This document shows, piece by piece, positions 1 through 8,113 of a stretch of 64,000 nt of DNA. The DNA comes from Candidatus Saccharicenans subterraneus. Its GTDB lineage: Bacteria; Acidobacteriota; Aminicenantia; Aminicenantales; Saccharicenantaceae. The translations under genes and the position numbers were made by a program. Every line of letters begins with the position of its first letter. Within the stretch, counting starts at the first letter, position 1. The stretch is from contig QUAH01000004.1 of the NCBI GenBank assembly GCA_003426165.1, forward strand, positions 131,501 through 195,500, in the 5' to 3' direction. Below the pieces are notes generated by a model. That model saw only the letters and a program-made list of their open reading frames with translations. It was not told the origin of the DNA and did not search any database.

Positions 1-1139
1 TCCTCCTTGATCTGAACCTGGTTAATCCCGGGAATATAGAATTCCACCGGGTCTTCGGCGGTCATGATATTGACATCGGGCGTGTTCAGGGTGGAAATGG
101 CCGAATACAGGGTGTTGGTCTTGCCGCTTCCGGTCGGTCCGGTAACCAGGATGATTCCCCAGGGCCGGTGGATGGCTTCCTGGAAAATTTCCAGCGACTC
201 CGGCTCAAAGCCCAGCTGGGTCAGGTCCAGGCGGAGCATTTCCTTGTCTAAGATACGAGCCACGATCTTCTCGCCGAACATGGTGGGCAGCGAGCTGACG
301 CGCATATCCACTTCTTTTTTCTTGCCGTTTTCCAGCTTAACCCTCATTTTGATACGGCCGTCCTGGGGCAGGCGCTTTTCGGCAATGTCCATGTTAGCCA
401 GGATTTTCACCCTGGACAGCACGGGGTTCTTGAACTTCATCGGCAGGTCGGCAATCTCATAAAGGTCGCCGTCGATGCGGTAGCGAATGCGAAACTGCTG
501 TTCGTAGGGCTCGAAATGAACGTCGCTGGCGCCTCTCTTGATGGCGTCTATAAAGGTCTGGTTGACCAGGGTGATGATGGGAGCTTCGTTGCTGGCCTGC
601 TCCAGCTCGGTGATGTCATAATCATTCTTGAGTTCGGTTTCATCAATGACGTTAACCCGGCCCTCGTCAGCCAGCTCGATATCTTTGATGAGTATCTTCA
701 CCTTCAGGGCATCGCTGGCGCCGTAATACTTATTGATGGCATTCATGACTCCGGTTTCGGTGGAGATGACCGGCTGAATGCTCAGAGATGTCCGGAACCT
801 GATGTCCTCTATGACTTCCAGGTCGGTGGGGTCAACCATGGCCAGCGTCAGGAAACTCTTGATCTTGTGGATGGGCATGACCATGTATTTTTTGGCCACG
901 TCGGCCGGAATCAGGCTTATGACTTCGGGGAAAACCTCGAACTGGTCCAGGTCGATGTAAGGATAGCCCAGTTGTCGGCTCAGCGCCTGAGCAATTTCCT
1001 CCTCGGTAACGAAGCCCAGGGCCACCAGAGCCGAACTGACCGGCAGATTATTCTTCTTTTGATAGTCCAGGGCCTGCTTTAGCTGGTCGGAATCAATAAT
1101 CTTTTCCCTCAGCAGGATGTCGCCAAGCTTCGATGCCAT
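1..1139 (-). CDS. pilB: Type IV pilus assembly / type II secretion ATPase, PilB/GspE family (3' end outside window)
   Basis: Cytoplasmic hexameric ATPase that powers pilus extension or type II secretion. I translated it by hand because the ORF track omits it (no stop inside the window). It starts MASKLGDILLREKIIDS at the ATG at 1139. Residues 1 to about 150 form an MshEN/T2SSE N-terminal domain (GxxL...G...L..AL pattern, seen twice). The core follows: an arginine-finger segment (FEPYEQQFRIRYRIDGDLYE), then IAEKRLPQDGRI, then Walker A GPTGSGKT and an Asp-box region (MTAEDPVEFYIPGINQ) at the window edge. About 379 residues are visible of the usual 560-580. The C-terminal tetracysteine region is outside. 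MshEN domains can bind cyclic di-GMP (known for the family), and the divergent neighbour is an HD-GYP protein. PilB rather than GspE is likely but not proven. Confidence 0.93.
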   Translation of the reverse strand, partial: MASKLGDILLREKIIDSDQLKQALDYQKKNNLPVSSALVALGFVTEEEIAQALSRQLGYPYIDLDQFEVFPEVISLIPADVAKKYMVMPIHKIKSFLTLAMVDPTDLEVIEDIRFRTSLSIQPVISTETGVMNAINKYYGASDALKVKILIKDIELADEGRVNVIDETELKNDYDITELEQASNEAPIITLVNQTFIDAIKRGASDVHFEPYEQQFRIRYRIDGDLYEIADLPMKFKNPVLSRVKILANMDIAEKRLPQDGRIKMRVKLENGKKKEVDMRVSSLPTMFGEKIVARILDKEMLRLDLTQLGFEPESLEIFQEAIHRPWGIILVTGPTGSGKTNTLYSAISTLNTPDVNIMTAEDPVEFYIPGINQVQIKE

Positions 1140-1151
1140 TTTTTTAAAACC

Positions 1152-1180
1152 TTTCTACCATCAAAGACAAAATTTGTCAA
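1152..1180 (-). promoter_or_regulatory. Putative sigma70-type promoter of pilB
   Basis: On the minus strand, TTGACA (1175-1180) and TAGAAA (1152-1157) are separated by 17 bp. Transcription would begin about 6 nt before the pilB ATG, so the transcript would be almost leaderless. The -35 box lies in a short dyad (GACAAA-A-TTTGTC). The remainder of the 347-bp gap between pilB and the HD-GYP gene shows no other feature I can defend. Confidence 0.35.
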
Positions 1181-1486
1181 AGAGAATTTTGCCCTTTACC
1201 ATCGACGCACCAAGTCTCTTCTTGTTATACCCGACGGTCAATCCTCAACCAAGACTATTCCCGGGGTGAAAATAACATTTTTTGTCTCACCCCTGCGGGA
1301 GCATAAAAGGGCTATTCTCGAACAATCCCTGTTATCCATCAGCCTCAACCCTTCTGCGTCATACTTTTAACCGGCACGTTTAATGATAATAATCCGGCCG
1401 GGTAATTTTTTCAAGATTTCGAATAAATTTCTCAACTTTTGTCGATCCCGACCGACTAAACTCTCGGAAGCGGGAGAGAATTTATT

Positions 1487-2488
1487 ATGACCGCTGATGA
1501 TATTAAGAATAACAGCCTCGAGATAATAAAGGCCATAATAGACAACACCAGAGACAGCATCTATGTGGTCTCTTCCCGAGGATTCGAATTCGTCAACCAG
1601 GCTTTCGAAAAACTTACCGGCTACGCCGAAAAAGAAATTTTATCTAATTCGTTTAATCTGTTAAAGCTGGTTCACCCGGAAGACCGGCACCTTTTTTCTC
1701 ACAGGAGAGCTCCGCTGGCCAGACCCAACCTGCCGGCTGATTCCGGCCTGATAGAGTTCCGGCTTATTACTCGCAGCGGTGAACTCAGATACGTGGAGGC
1801 CAGCACCTCCCGGCTGAAAGAAAATCCTGACCAGACCCTGACCATCCTGCGGGACATTACTTCCAGAAAGCAGGCTCAACAGGAACTCAACCAGACCCTG
1901 GAAAAACTGAGAAAGACCATGTCGGCCACCATTCAGGCCATCTCCCTGACGGTGGAATCCCGCGACCCTTATACCGCCGGTCATCAGCGCCGGGTTTCCG
2001 ACCTGGCCCGTTCGATTGCCACCAGGTTATTGTTGCCGACCGAACAGATTGATGAAATCAGGCTGGCTGCCCTGGTCCACGACCTGGGCAAAATTTCGGT
2101 GCCGGCGGAGATTCTGAACAAGCCCGGCCGCCTGAACGAACATGAATTCAGCCTGATAAAAGACCATCCCAGGGTCGGCTACGAGATAATCAAAACTATA
2201 GAGTTTCCCTGGCCGGTGGCTGAAATCATCTACCAGCACCACGAGCGGCTGGACGGCTCGGGCTATCCCCAGGGCCTGAAGAACGGTCAGATCCATCCGA
2301 TGGCCAGAATCTTAGCCGTGGCCGACGTGGTGGAAGCCATGCTCTCCCACCGCCCGTACCGTTCTGCTTTCAGCCCTCAGGAAGTCATCCGGGAAATAAC
2401 AGATAATCGCGGCCTGACCTACGACCCTCCGGCAGTTGACGCCTGCATTGACCTGCTGCGGGAAAAATACCAGCTGCCGCGAAGTTAA
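1487..2488 (+). CDS. PAS domain plus HD-GYP domain protein, putative cyclic di-GMP phosphodiesterase
   Basis: 333 residues, cytoplasmic. Residues about 10-130 are a PAS sensor domain (IIDNTRDSIYVVSSRGFEFV ... FRLITRSGELRYVEAS ... ILRDITSRK). Residues about 131-150 form a short helical linker. Residues about 150-325 are an HD-GYP domain with an apparently complete metal/substrate set: HDLGK at 198-202, HHE at 251-253 and GSGYP at 257-261. HD-GYP domains hydrolyse cyclic di-GMP (established for the family), with the PAS domain presumably tuning activity. The start is an ATG preceded by gggagag. It is divergent from pilB, whose N-terminal domain is of a c-di-GMP-binding type, so a shared signalling role is plausible. 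There is no receiver domain and no transmembrane segment. Confidence 0.92.
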   Translation: MTADDIKNNSLEIIKAIIDNTRDSIYVVSSRGFEFVNQAFEKLTGYAEKEILSNSFNLLKLVHPEDRHLFSHRRAPLARPNLPADSGLIEFRLITRSGELRYVEASTSRLKENPDQTLTILRDITSRKQAQQELNQTLEKLRKTMSATIQAISLTVESRDPYTAGHQRRVSDLARSIATRLLLPTEQIDEIRLAALVHDLGKISVPAEILNKPGRLNEHEFSLIKDHPRVGYEIIKTIEFPWPVAEIIYQHHERLDGSGYPQGLKNGQIHPMARILAVADVVEAMLSHRPYRSAFSPQEVIREITDNRGLTYDPPAVDACIDLLREKYQLPRS

Positions 2489-2697
2489 ATGCCTTTTTCG
2501 CTTCTTTAGCTCCACGCCAGTTATCTTATCTTCCCTTCAATAATAACTGAAGCCGGCCTTATTCCCGCTTTATCAATAATATAATTCGCGGCGGCGCCGG
2601 ACGCGCCGGTCATAAAATTTTTTAAATTCCGTCCGGAAGATGGCCATGAGTTCGCCGGCTTCGGCCAGCTCCGCCTGACCGGCAGAGAAGATTTTCC

Positions 2698-2723
2698 GAT
2701 ATATGAACAGGTGTTCATATATC
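2698..2723. promoter_or_regulatory. Perfect 12-2-12 dyad, ArsR/SmtB-like operator
   Basis: GATATATGAACA-GG-TGTTCATATATC is a perfect inverted repeat with 12-bp arms and a 2-bp spacer. TGAA...TTCA dyads of 12-2-12 geometry are typical ArsR/SmtB-family operators (family knowledge). No ArsR gene is adjacent. A related dyad sharing TTCATATATCAGG lies at 38618. The 2489-2940 gap otherwise holds no convincing gene; the 65-aa minus ORF that starts inside the dyad looks like chance. Confidence 0.5.
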
Positions 2724-2873
2724 AGGGCATTTTAAGCCTAAAAGCACCCACAAAATTGTCCGCTCAGCCGGATTAAAAATAAGAGTTTACCTTAAAACAA
2801 ATGACGAAGCCGGTCCGGCTGCTTTACGGACCGTTTTTCCGGCGGGCAAAGAGGAATTTCATATGAGCCGTTT

Positions 2874-2918
2874 CAATCGGCGGGAAAATCCTTCCCGCGA
2901 CATCATTTTCGCCGATTG
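2874..2918. other. Stable stem-loop downstream of tRNA-Arg
   Basis: The arms CAATCGGCG (2874-2882) and CGCCGATTG (2910-2918) pair perfectly and enclose an inner pairing CGGGAA/TTCCCG (2881-2886 with 2892-2897). It lies 3' of the tRNA genes on the minus strand and could be a processing or termination structure for that transcript. No long T-run follows it. An unrelated T-rich stretch (GTTTTTTATTTTT) follows the tRNA directly. Confidence 0.35.
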
Positions 2919-2943
2919 CTGAATTCAGGGGAAAAATAAAAAA

Positions 2944-3017
2944 CGCGCCTGGAGGGATTCGAACCCCCGACCCGCTGCTTAGAAGGCAGCTGCTCTATCC
3001 TACTGAGCTACAGGCGC
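2944..3017 (-). tRNA. tRNA-Arg (anticodon TCT)
   Basis: The reverse complement folds as a cloverleaf: acceptor GCGCCTG pairs with CAGGCGC, the D-arm is AGCTCAGTAGGATAGAGC, the anticodon loop CTTCTAA carries TCT, and the T-arm holds GGTTCGAATCC. It is 74 nt including discriminator G. CCA is not encoded. It is followed by a T-rich tract. Confidence 0.95.
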
Positions 3018-3039
3018 ACAGCTCTTACGTATCAGAAAA

Positions 3040-3114
3040 TCGGGGAGATCGGATTTGAACCGACGACCTCCTGCTCCCAAGGCAGGCGCGCTAACCAGGC
3101 TGCGCCACTCCCCG
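3040..3114 (-). tRNA. tRNA-Pro (anticodon TGG)
   Basis: The reverse complement folds as a cloverleaf: acceptor CGGGGAG with CTCCCCG, a C at position 1 as is typical of bacterial tRNA-Pro, anticodon stem-loop CCTGCCTTGGGAGCAGG with anticodon TGG, T-loop GGTTCAAATCC and discriminator A. CCA is not encoded. It lies 22 nt upstream of tRNA-Arg on the same strand, so the two are probably co-transcribed. Confidence 0.95.
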
Positions 3115-3312
3115 TTTCCGGGTCAGAAAATCAAAGAACAGGCCGGCATTCCTGCCCCGATTTTGAGCTAAAATGTTAACAGAAAGGCCCTTATATTGTC
3201 AATTTAAGGGGACTCCTTCAGGCTGCAGCCGACGGAGGCTGAAGCCCCCGCCCAACGCCGGCGCCGACCGCAACTTTGGGAAACTGAGAGGCTTACTGGC
3301 CCGCCCTGCTCC

Positions 3313-5094
3313 TTACTCGGTCAGCCGTCCCAGAGTTTTTTCTATCTTTGACCTGTCCAGTCGGATAACCACCGGGCGGCCGTGCGGGCAGAGGCCCGGA
3401 TTGGGCGTTGCCAGGAGCTCAGAAGCCAGGAACTCCATTTCCTCCGCCGAAAGAGGCTGGCCGGCCTTGACGGCCGCTTTGCAGGCCATGGTGGCCATCA
3501 TTTTTTCCCGTCGACTCCGGAACTTCCCTTCTTCTTCCTCTCCCAGCAGAGACAGCAGGATGCCGGCGGCTTCATCCTCCCGGAAAACGTCAGGGTATTC
3601 TTTCAGGGCAAAGCTGAGTCCGCCCATCGGTTCCAGCCTGAATCCCAGCTCTTCCAGCTCGGGCCGACGTTCCTGGTAATTAACCTGCTGTTTTGGCGTA
3701 AGTTCCAGCACCGCGGGAAAGAGCATCTGCTTTGAAATCCAGGCCCGCGCCCCCTCCAGCTGTTTGAATTTTTCGAACAGTATTCGCTCATGGGCATTGT
3801 GCTGGTCGATGATAAAAACCGCCTCTTCCGTAACCGCAATCAGATACGAATCAAGATACTGTCCCAGAACCCTGACCGTCGCCTTCCGCTCCCCGGACTC
3901 CGGCTCGGCCGCCGGCCCGATTCTGAAAGCAGCCGGTTCTTCGGCGGCCGCAAGAAGAGCCGGCTGGCCTTCGGCGGCCTCTTTCGGCCAGGCGACCCCG
4001 GGAACCTCGAAGCTCGTTCCCGCAGCCCGGCCGGTTCTCCCGACCCGGCCCGGCGCTTCTATTCCTTCCCCCTTTTCCCCGCTTACGATTATCGGCTTGA
4101 CCAGGCTTTCCTCCCGGGCAGACATTTCCACCGCTCTTAGAATCAGCCGGAAAACTTTTTGCGGCTCCCGGAATCTCACCTCAGATTTGGCCGGATGGAC
4201 GTTGACGTCGACCTGTTCGGCGGGAATTTCCAGGAAGATAAAACCTTCGGGCTGTTTCTGCTTTTCCAGGAGACCCAGATAGGCCTGGGTCAGGGCCACC
4301 GCCAGCATCCGGTCTTTAACCGGTCTCCGGTTGACATAAAAGAATTGATGCTGGCGGTCGAGCCGGCCGGCAAAAGGTCTGGAGCTTAGCCCGAAGATCC
4401 GGTAATTCTCCTCCTCATAATCCAGGCTCATCAGGCTGTCCAGGACCTTCTTTCCGAACAGTTGATAAACCCGCTCCCCCAGTGAAGAGACGACCGGACA
4501 GTTAATCAATTCTTTCTGATTGTGAACCAGAAGGAATCTCACCTCCGGAAAGGCCAGGGCGGTCGTGGTCAGATAACCGACCACCAGGCTCAGCTCGGAA
4601 CGGTCTGACCTTAGAAACTTGCGCCTGGCCGGCAGGTTGAAAAACAGGTCCCGAACCTCAACCGAGGTTCCGCGCGGAAAGGCGCTTTCTATAAAGCGCA
4701 GCAGCTTTTCCCCTTCCCTCTCCACCTGAAAGCCTTTTTCTCCCGAACCGTCGCTGGTCTTCAGGGTCACTCTGGAAACCGCCGAAATGCTGGCCAGGGC
4801 TTCTCCCCTGAAGCCGAGGGTGGAAATCCTCTCCAGGTCGACCTCGGTAGCGATCTTGCTGGTGGCATGACGCTTAAAGCACAGGGCGGCATCTTCCTGT
4901 GACATGCCGCTGCCGTTATCCTGAACCCTGATCAGCTTCTTGCCGCCCTCCAGCAGTTCAATTTTGATTTCCGTTGCTCCGGCGTCAAGAGAATTTTCGA
5001 CCAGCTCTTTAACCACCGATACCGGGCGCTCCACCACTTCCCCGGCCGCAATCTTGCCGGCCACATCTGCCGCCAGAACCCTTATTCTGCCCAT
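3313..5094 (-). CDS. mutL: DNA mismatch repair protein MutL
   Basis: 593 residues. The N-terminal GHKL ATPase (about 1-330) has ENSLDAGAT, DNGSGM and GFRGEAL, starting with the canonical IAAGEVVERP segment. The C-terminal dimerisation/endonuclease domain has DQHNAHERILFE near residue 430, a version of DQHA(x)2E(x)4E with Asn replacing Ala, plus ACKAAVKAG and GLCPHGRP motifs near the C-terminus. This indicates an endonuclease-type MutL rather than the E. coli type. The linker (about 335-395) is low-complexity and Ala/Glu-rich. The start ATG overlaps the mtaB stop by 1 nt (ATGA arrangement), so translation is probably coupled. mutS is not in the window. Confidence 0.97.
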   Translation of the reverse strand: MGRIRVLAADVAGKIAAGEVVERPVSVVKELVENSLDAGATEIKIELLEGGKKLIRVQDNGSGMSQEDAALCFKRHATSKIATEVDLERISTLGFRGEALASISAVSRVTLKTSDGSGEKGFQVEREGEKLLRFIESAFPRGTSVEVRDLFFNLPARRKFLRSDRSELSLVVGYLTTTALAFPEVRFLLVHNQKELINCPVVSSLGERVYQLFGKKVLDSLMSLDYEEENYRIFGLSSRPFAGRLDRQHQFFYVNRRPVKDRMLAVALTQAYLGLLEKQKQPEGFIFLEIPAEQVDVNVHPAKSEVRFREPQKVFRLILRAVEMSAREESLVKPIIVSGEKGEGIEAPGRVGRTGRAAGTSFEVPGVAWPKEAAEGQPALLAAAEEPAAFRIGPAAEPESGERKATVRVLGQYLDSYLIAVTEEAVFIIDQHNAHERILFEKFKQLEGARAWISKQMLFPAVLELTPKQQVNYQERRPELEELGFRLEPMGGLSFALKEYPDVFREDEAAGILLSLLGEEEEGKFRSRREKMMATMACKAAVKAGQPLSAEEMEFLASELLATPNPGLCPHGRPVVIRLDRSKIEKTLGRLTE

Positions 5095-6341
5095 CAGACC
5101 ACTTCCCCTTTTGACAGCGCCGGGCCGGCCTCGGTAATCCTTACCAGGACGTCTTGACCGGGCCTCAAATCCCGGCCGTCTTCAACCATGACTTTTATAT
5201 AATTCCCGGTCAGAACCTCCAATCTGGAGCCTCTTTTTTTGATCACGACACCCGCCAGCGCCCGGCCGACGAATCCGGCCCTGAAGGCCAGGTTTTTTTC
5301 TCTCGAAAGTTTCCGCAGCTCCTCAGACCTTTTTTTCTTTACGTTTTCCGGAACCTGCTTCCAGCCGGCAGCCGGGGTGCCGGCCCGGGGAGAATATGAA
5401 AACACGTGGAAATAATTCAGAGGCGAACTCTTCAGGAAATCCCTCATAAACTCAAAATCAGCTTCTTCCTCCCCCGGGAAACCGACGATGATATCAGCAC
5501 CCAGTCCGGCTTCGGGTCTACCGGCTCTGAGAAAACTTAAAATTTCCAGATACCCGGCCGGAGTGCTTTTCCGGCCCATTCTTCTGAGCACCGGTTCGGA
5601 GGCATGCTGCAGCGACAGATGAAAATGCGGGCAGATTTTTTCTTCCTTGGCCAGATAGCCAAGAAGAGGCTCCGGAAGAAGCCGGGGGTCGAGGGAGCTC
5701 AGCCTGACCAGTCTGAGTTCCTCTATGGCCGTCAGCGCCCGGAGCAGGTCGAGCAGCGATTTTTCAGGCTCCAGGTCTCGCCCGTAGGCGCAGAGATGAA
5801 TCCCGGCCAGCACGATTTCTTTGTAACCCCTTTCGGCCGCCTCCCTGGCGCATTCTACCACCTGTTCCAGCGGCCGGCTCCGGCTTTTTCCCCGGAGCGA
5901 GGGAATTATGCAGAAGGTGCAATGGGAATCGCAGCCGTCCTGGACTTTAATCAGGGCCCTCGACCGGAAGAATCTTTTTTCCGCCCGACCGTCGCCGGCC
6001 CCGGTTAACTTCAACAGTTCTCCAACCAGATTTTCTTTCAGGAAATTCGGGATGACCCGGCAAACCGCGCTGTTTCCGGCCAGTTCTTCCCGAGTTTTAT
6101 CGGCCAGGCAGCCGGTGACCACGATTCTTGTCCCGGGCGATTCCCTCCGGACTCTTTTCAGAAACTGCCTGACGTCGGCTTCGGCCCTGGCGGTCAGGGC
6201 GCAGGCATTGACCACCACCCAGTCAGCCTGATGCCAGTCGCGGGCGACGGCTATGCCGGCCTCTCCCAGCCGGCAGGACCAGTCAAAAGCTTCGGCCTGG
6301 TTGACCCGGCAGCCGAAGTTGTGGATGAAGACCGAAGTCAT
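5094..6341 (-). CDS. mtaB: tRNA (N6-L-threonylcarbamoyladenosine37) methylthiotransferase MtaB
   Basis: 415 residues. A radical-SAM methylthiotransferase that converts t6A37 to ms2t6A37 in tRNAs decoding ANN codons. The N-terminal UPF0004 domain has three cysteines for the auxiliary cluster (FGCRVNQAE, NACALT, TGCLA). The radical-SAM motif CDSHCTFC sits near residues 135-145, followed by IIPSLRGKSRSRP. A TRAM-like beta domain occupies about 350-410. The short length and the FGCRVNQAE motif fit MtaB rather than MiaB/RimO. It overlaps purE by 4 nt and mutL by 1 nt in the same operon. Confidence 0.95.
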   Translation of the reverse strand: MTSVFIHNFGCRVNQAEAFDWSCRLGEAGIAVARDWHQADWVVVNACALTARAEADVRQFLKRVRRESPGTRIVVTGCLADKTREELAGNSAVCRVIPNFLKENLVGELLKLTGAGDGRAEKRFFRSRALIKVQDGCDSHCTFCIIPSLRGKSRSRPLEQVVECAREAAERGYKEIVLAGIHLCAYGRDLEPEKSLLDLLRALTAIEELRLVRLSSLDPRLLPEPLLGYLAKEEKICPHFHLSLQHASEPVLRRMGRKSTPAGYLEILSFLRAGRPEAGLGADIIVGFPGEEEADFEFMRDFLKSSPLNYFHVFSYSPRAGTPAAGWKQVPENVKKKRSEELRKLSREKNLAFRAGFVGRALAGVVIKKRGSRLEVLTGNYIKVMVEDGRDLRPGQDVLVRITEAGPALSKGEVV

Positions 6342-6829
6342 AATTTCTCTTTGAGCTTTTTCGAGCTCTCCTCCACCTTCTCGGCCATTTTCTTCCGGTA
6401 AGCCAGAAGCTTCCGGTAAAGCCCGGGCTCAGAAATCGCCAGCATCGAAACAGCCAGCAGGGCAGCGTTGGCTCCGCCCGTTTTTCCCAGGGCCACAGTG
6501 GCCACCGGAATGCCCTTTGGCATCTGGACGATCGACAGCAGGGCATCCAGGCCGGCCAGGGCCTGACTTTCCACCGGCACCCCGATAACCGGCAGGGCAG
6601 TATGGGCGGCCACCACTCCCGGAAGATGGGCAGCTTTCCCGGCCACGGCGATAAATACCTTTGTCCCCTGTTCTTCGGCTTCTTTAATCAGCCTGACCGT
6701 TCTTTCGGGCGAACGATGGGCCGAAGTCACCTCCAGATTGAAAGGAACTTCAAACTCCTTCAGGGTATCCAGGGCTTCCTTGACCACCTCAAAATCGGAG
6801 TCGCTCCCCAGAAAAATCGTCACCTTCAT
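6338..6829 (-). CDS. purE: N5-carboxyaminoimidazole ribonucleotide mutase PurE
   Basis: 163 residues, the usual class I PurE length. It interconverts N5-CAIR and CAIR in purine synthesis. Diagnostic motifs are GSDSDFEVV near the N-terminus, SAHRSPER around residue 36, and AGKAAHLPGVVAAHTALPVIGVP. The last 25 residues are a charged helix. The start has a perfect Shine-Dalgarno (aaggaggtaag), and the ATG overlaps the purD stop (ATGA). No purK is visible in the window. Confidence 0.97.
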   Translation of the reverse strand: MKVTIFLGSDSDFEVVKEALDTLKEFEVPFNLEVTSAHRSPERTVRLIKEAEEQGTKVFIAVAGKAAHLPGVVAAHTALPVIGVPVESQALAGLDALLSIVQMPKGIPVATVALGKTGGANAALLAVSMLAISEPGLYRKLLAYRKKMAEKVEESSKKLKEKL

Positions 6830-8103
6830 CTTACCTCCTTCATGGCTCCGATGTCTTTTCGGTAAAACATGCCGTCAAAATTAATCACCGGAATGGTGTC
6901 GTAGATTTTTTTCATGGTCTGCTGCAGGTTTTCATCGCTGGCGCAGACGTTGAGCACCCGGCCGCCGTTGGTGTAAAACTGCCCGTTGGCCAGGCTGGTG
7001 CCGGCATGGAAAATGACCAGGCCCGGAACCTTCTCGGCTTCTTCCAGACCGCTGATCAATTTGCCTTTCTCGTAACTGCCCGGATAGCCGCCCGAGGCCA
7101 CCACCACGCAGCCGGCAACTTTCGGACTCCACTTAATTTCTTCCTTCAACAGGTCCTCGGTCACGGCCGACATCAGGACTTCAACCAGGTCGCTCTCCAT
7201 CCTGAGCATCTGGACCTGGGTCTCCGGGTCGCCGAAGCGGCAGTTGTACTCCAGGACCTTTGGCCCATCGTTGGTCAGCATCAACCCGGCATAGAGGGTA
7301 CCCTTGAAACGCCGGCCTTCTTCCAGCAACCTGGTGACCGTCGGGAAGATGATGGTATCCATTATCTGGGCATAGAGCTTTTCTGAAATAAAGGGCGACG
7401 GCGAAATGGCCCCCATGCCGCCGGTATTAGGTCCCTTGTCGCCGTCATAGGCGGCCTTATGGTCCATCGTGGTTACCAGAGGTTGCACCCTGGCCCCGTC
7501 GGTCAGGACAATAAAGGATAGTTCGCGACCTTTGAGAAATTCTTCGATCACCACCCTTTCGCCCGAGGTTCCGAATTTTTTCCTGACCATTATCTCGTTG
7601 ACCGCATCTTCGGCCCGTTTGACGTTGGCGCAGACCATAACTCCTTTGCCCGCGGCCAACCCGTCGGCCTTAATGACCACCGGAAATTCGAACTCTCCGG
7701 AATTTAATATCTTCAGGGCTTCTTCGGCGCTGCCGGCCACTTTGAACCGGCCGGTCGGAATGCGGTGCCGTTCCATGAATTCCTTGGCAAAGACCTTGCT
7801 CTTTTCAATTTCGGCTGCTTTTTTATTGGGTCCGTAAATCTTCAGCCCTCGCCTCTCAAATTCATCCACGATTCCGAGAGCCAGCGGCACCTCGGGCCCG
7901 ACCACCGTCAGGTCGATTTTCTTTTCTTCGGCAAATCTGGCCAGGAGAGAAATGTTGGTATCCTCAATCGGGACCACTTCGGCAATCCTGGCCATTCCTC
8001 CGTTGCCCGGGGCGCAGTAGAGTTTTTTGCAATGCGGGCTCTGAACAATCTTCCAGGCCAGGGCATGTTCCCGGCCGCCCGACCCGACTAACAGTATTTT
8101 CAT
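6826..8103 (-). CDS. purD: Phosphoribosylamine-glycine ligase PurD
   Basis: 425 residues, full family length. An ATP-grasp ligase joining glycine to phosphoribosylamine to make GAR. It starts MKILLVGSGGREHALAWK with the typical GSGGREHA. Further motifs: PEVPLALGIVDEFE, KADGLAAGKGV, IEEFLKGRELS, MDHKAAYDGDKGPNTGGMG and EYNCRFGDPETQ. It lies 10 nt downstream of the SHMT-like gene, which could supply one-carbon units for the same pathway, and overlaps purE by 4 nt. Confidence 0.98.
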   Translation of the reverse strand: MKILLVGSGGREHALAWKIVQSPHCKKLYCAPGNGGMARIAEVVPIEDTNISLLARFAEEKKIDLTVVGPEVPLALGIVDEFERRGLKIYGPNKKAAEIEKSKVFAKEFMERHRIPTGRFKVAGSAEEALKILNSGEFEFPVVIKADGLAAGKGVMVCANVKRAEDAVNEIMVRKKFGTSGERVVIEEFLKGRELSFIVLTDGARVQPLVTTMDHKAAYDGDKGPNTGGMGAISPSPFISEKLYAQIMDTIIFPTVTRLLEEGRRFKGTLYAGLMLTNDGPKVLEYNCRFGDPETQVQMLRMESDLVEVLMSAVTEDLLKEEIKWSPKVAGCVVVASGGYPGSYEKGKLISGLEEAEKVPGLVIFHAGTSLANGQFYTNGGRVLNVCASDENLQQTMKKIYDTIPVINFDGMFYRKDIGAMKEVR

Positions 8104-8113
8104 CAGCCCTCCT

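Noticed and set aside
2521-2718. 65-aa minus ORF starting inside the dyad
   Set aside because: Composition is not protein-like. Another frame reads more naturally but has no start codon and is only about 50 codons.
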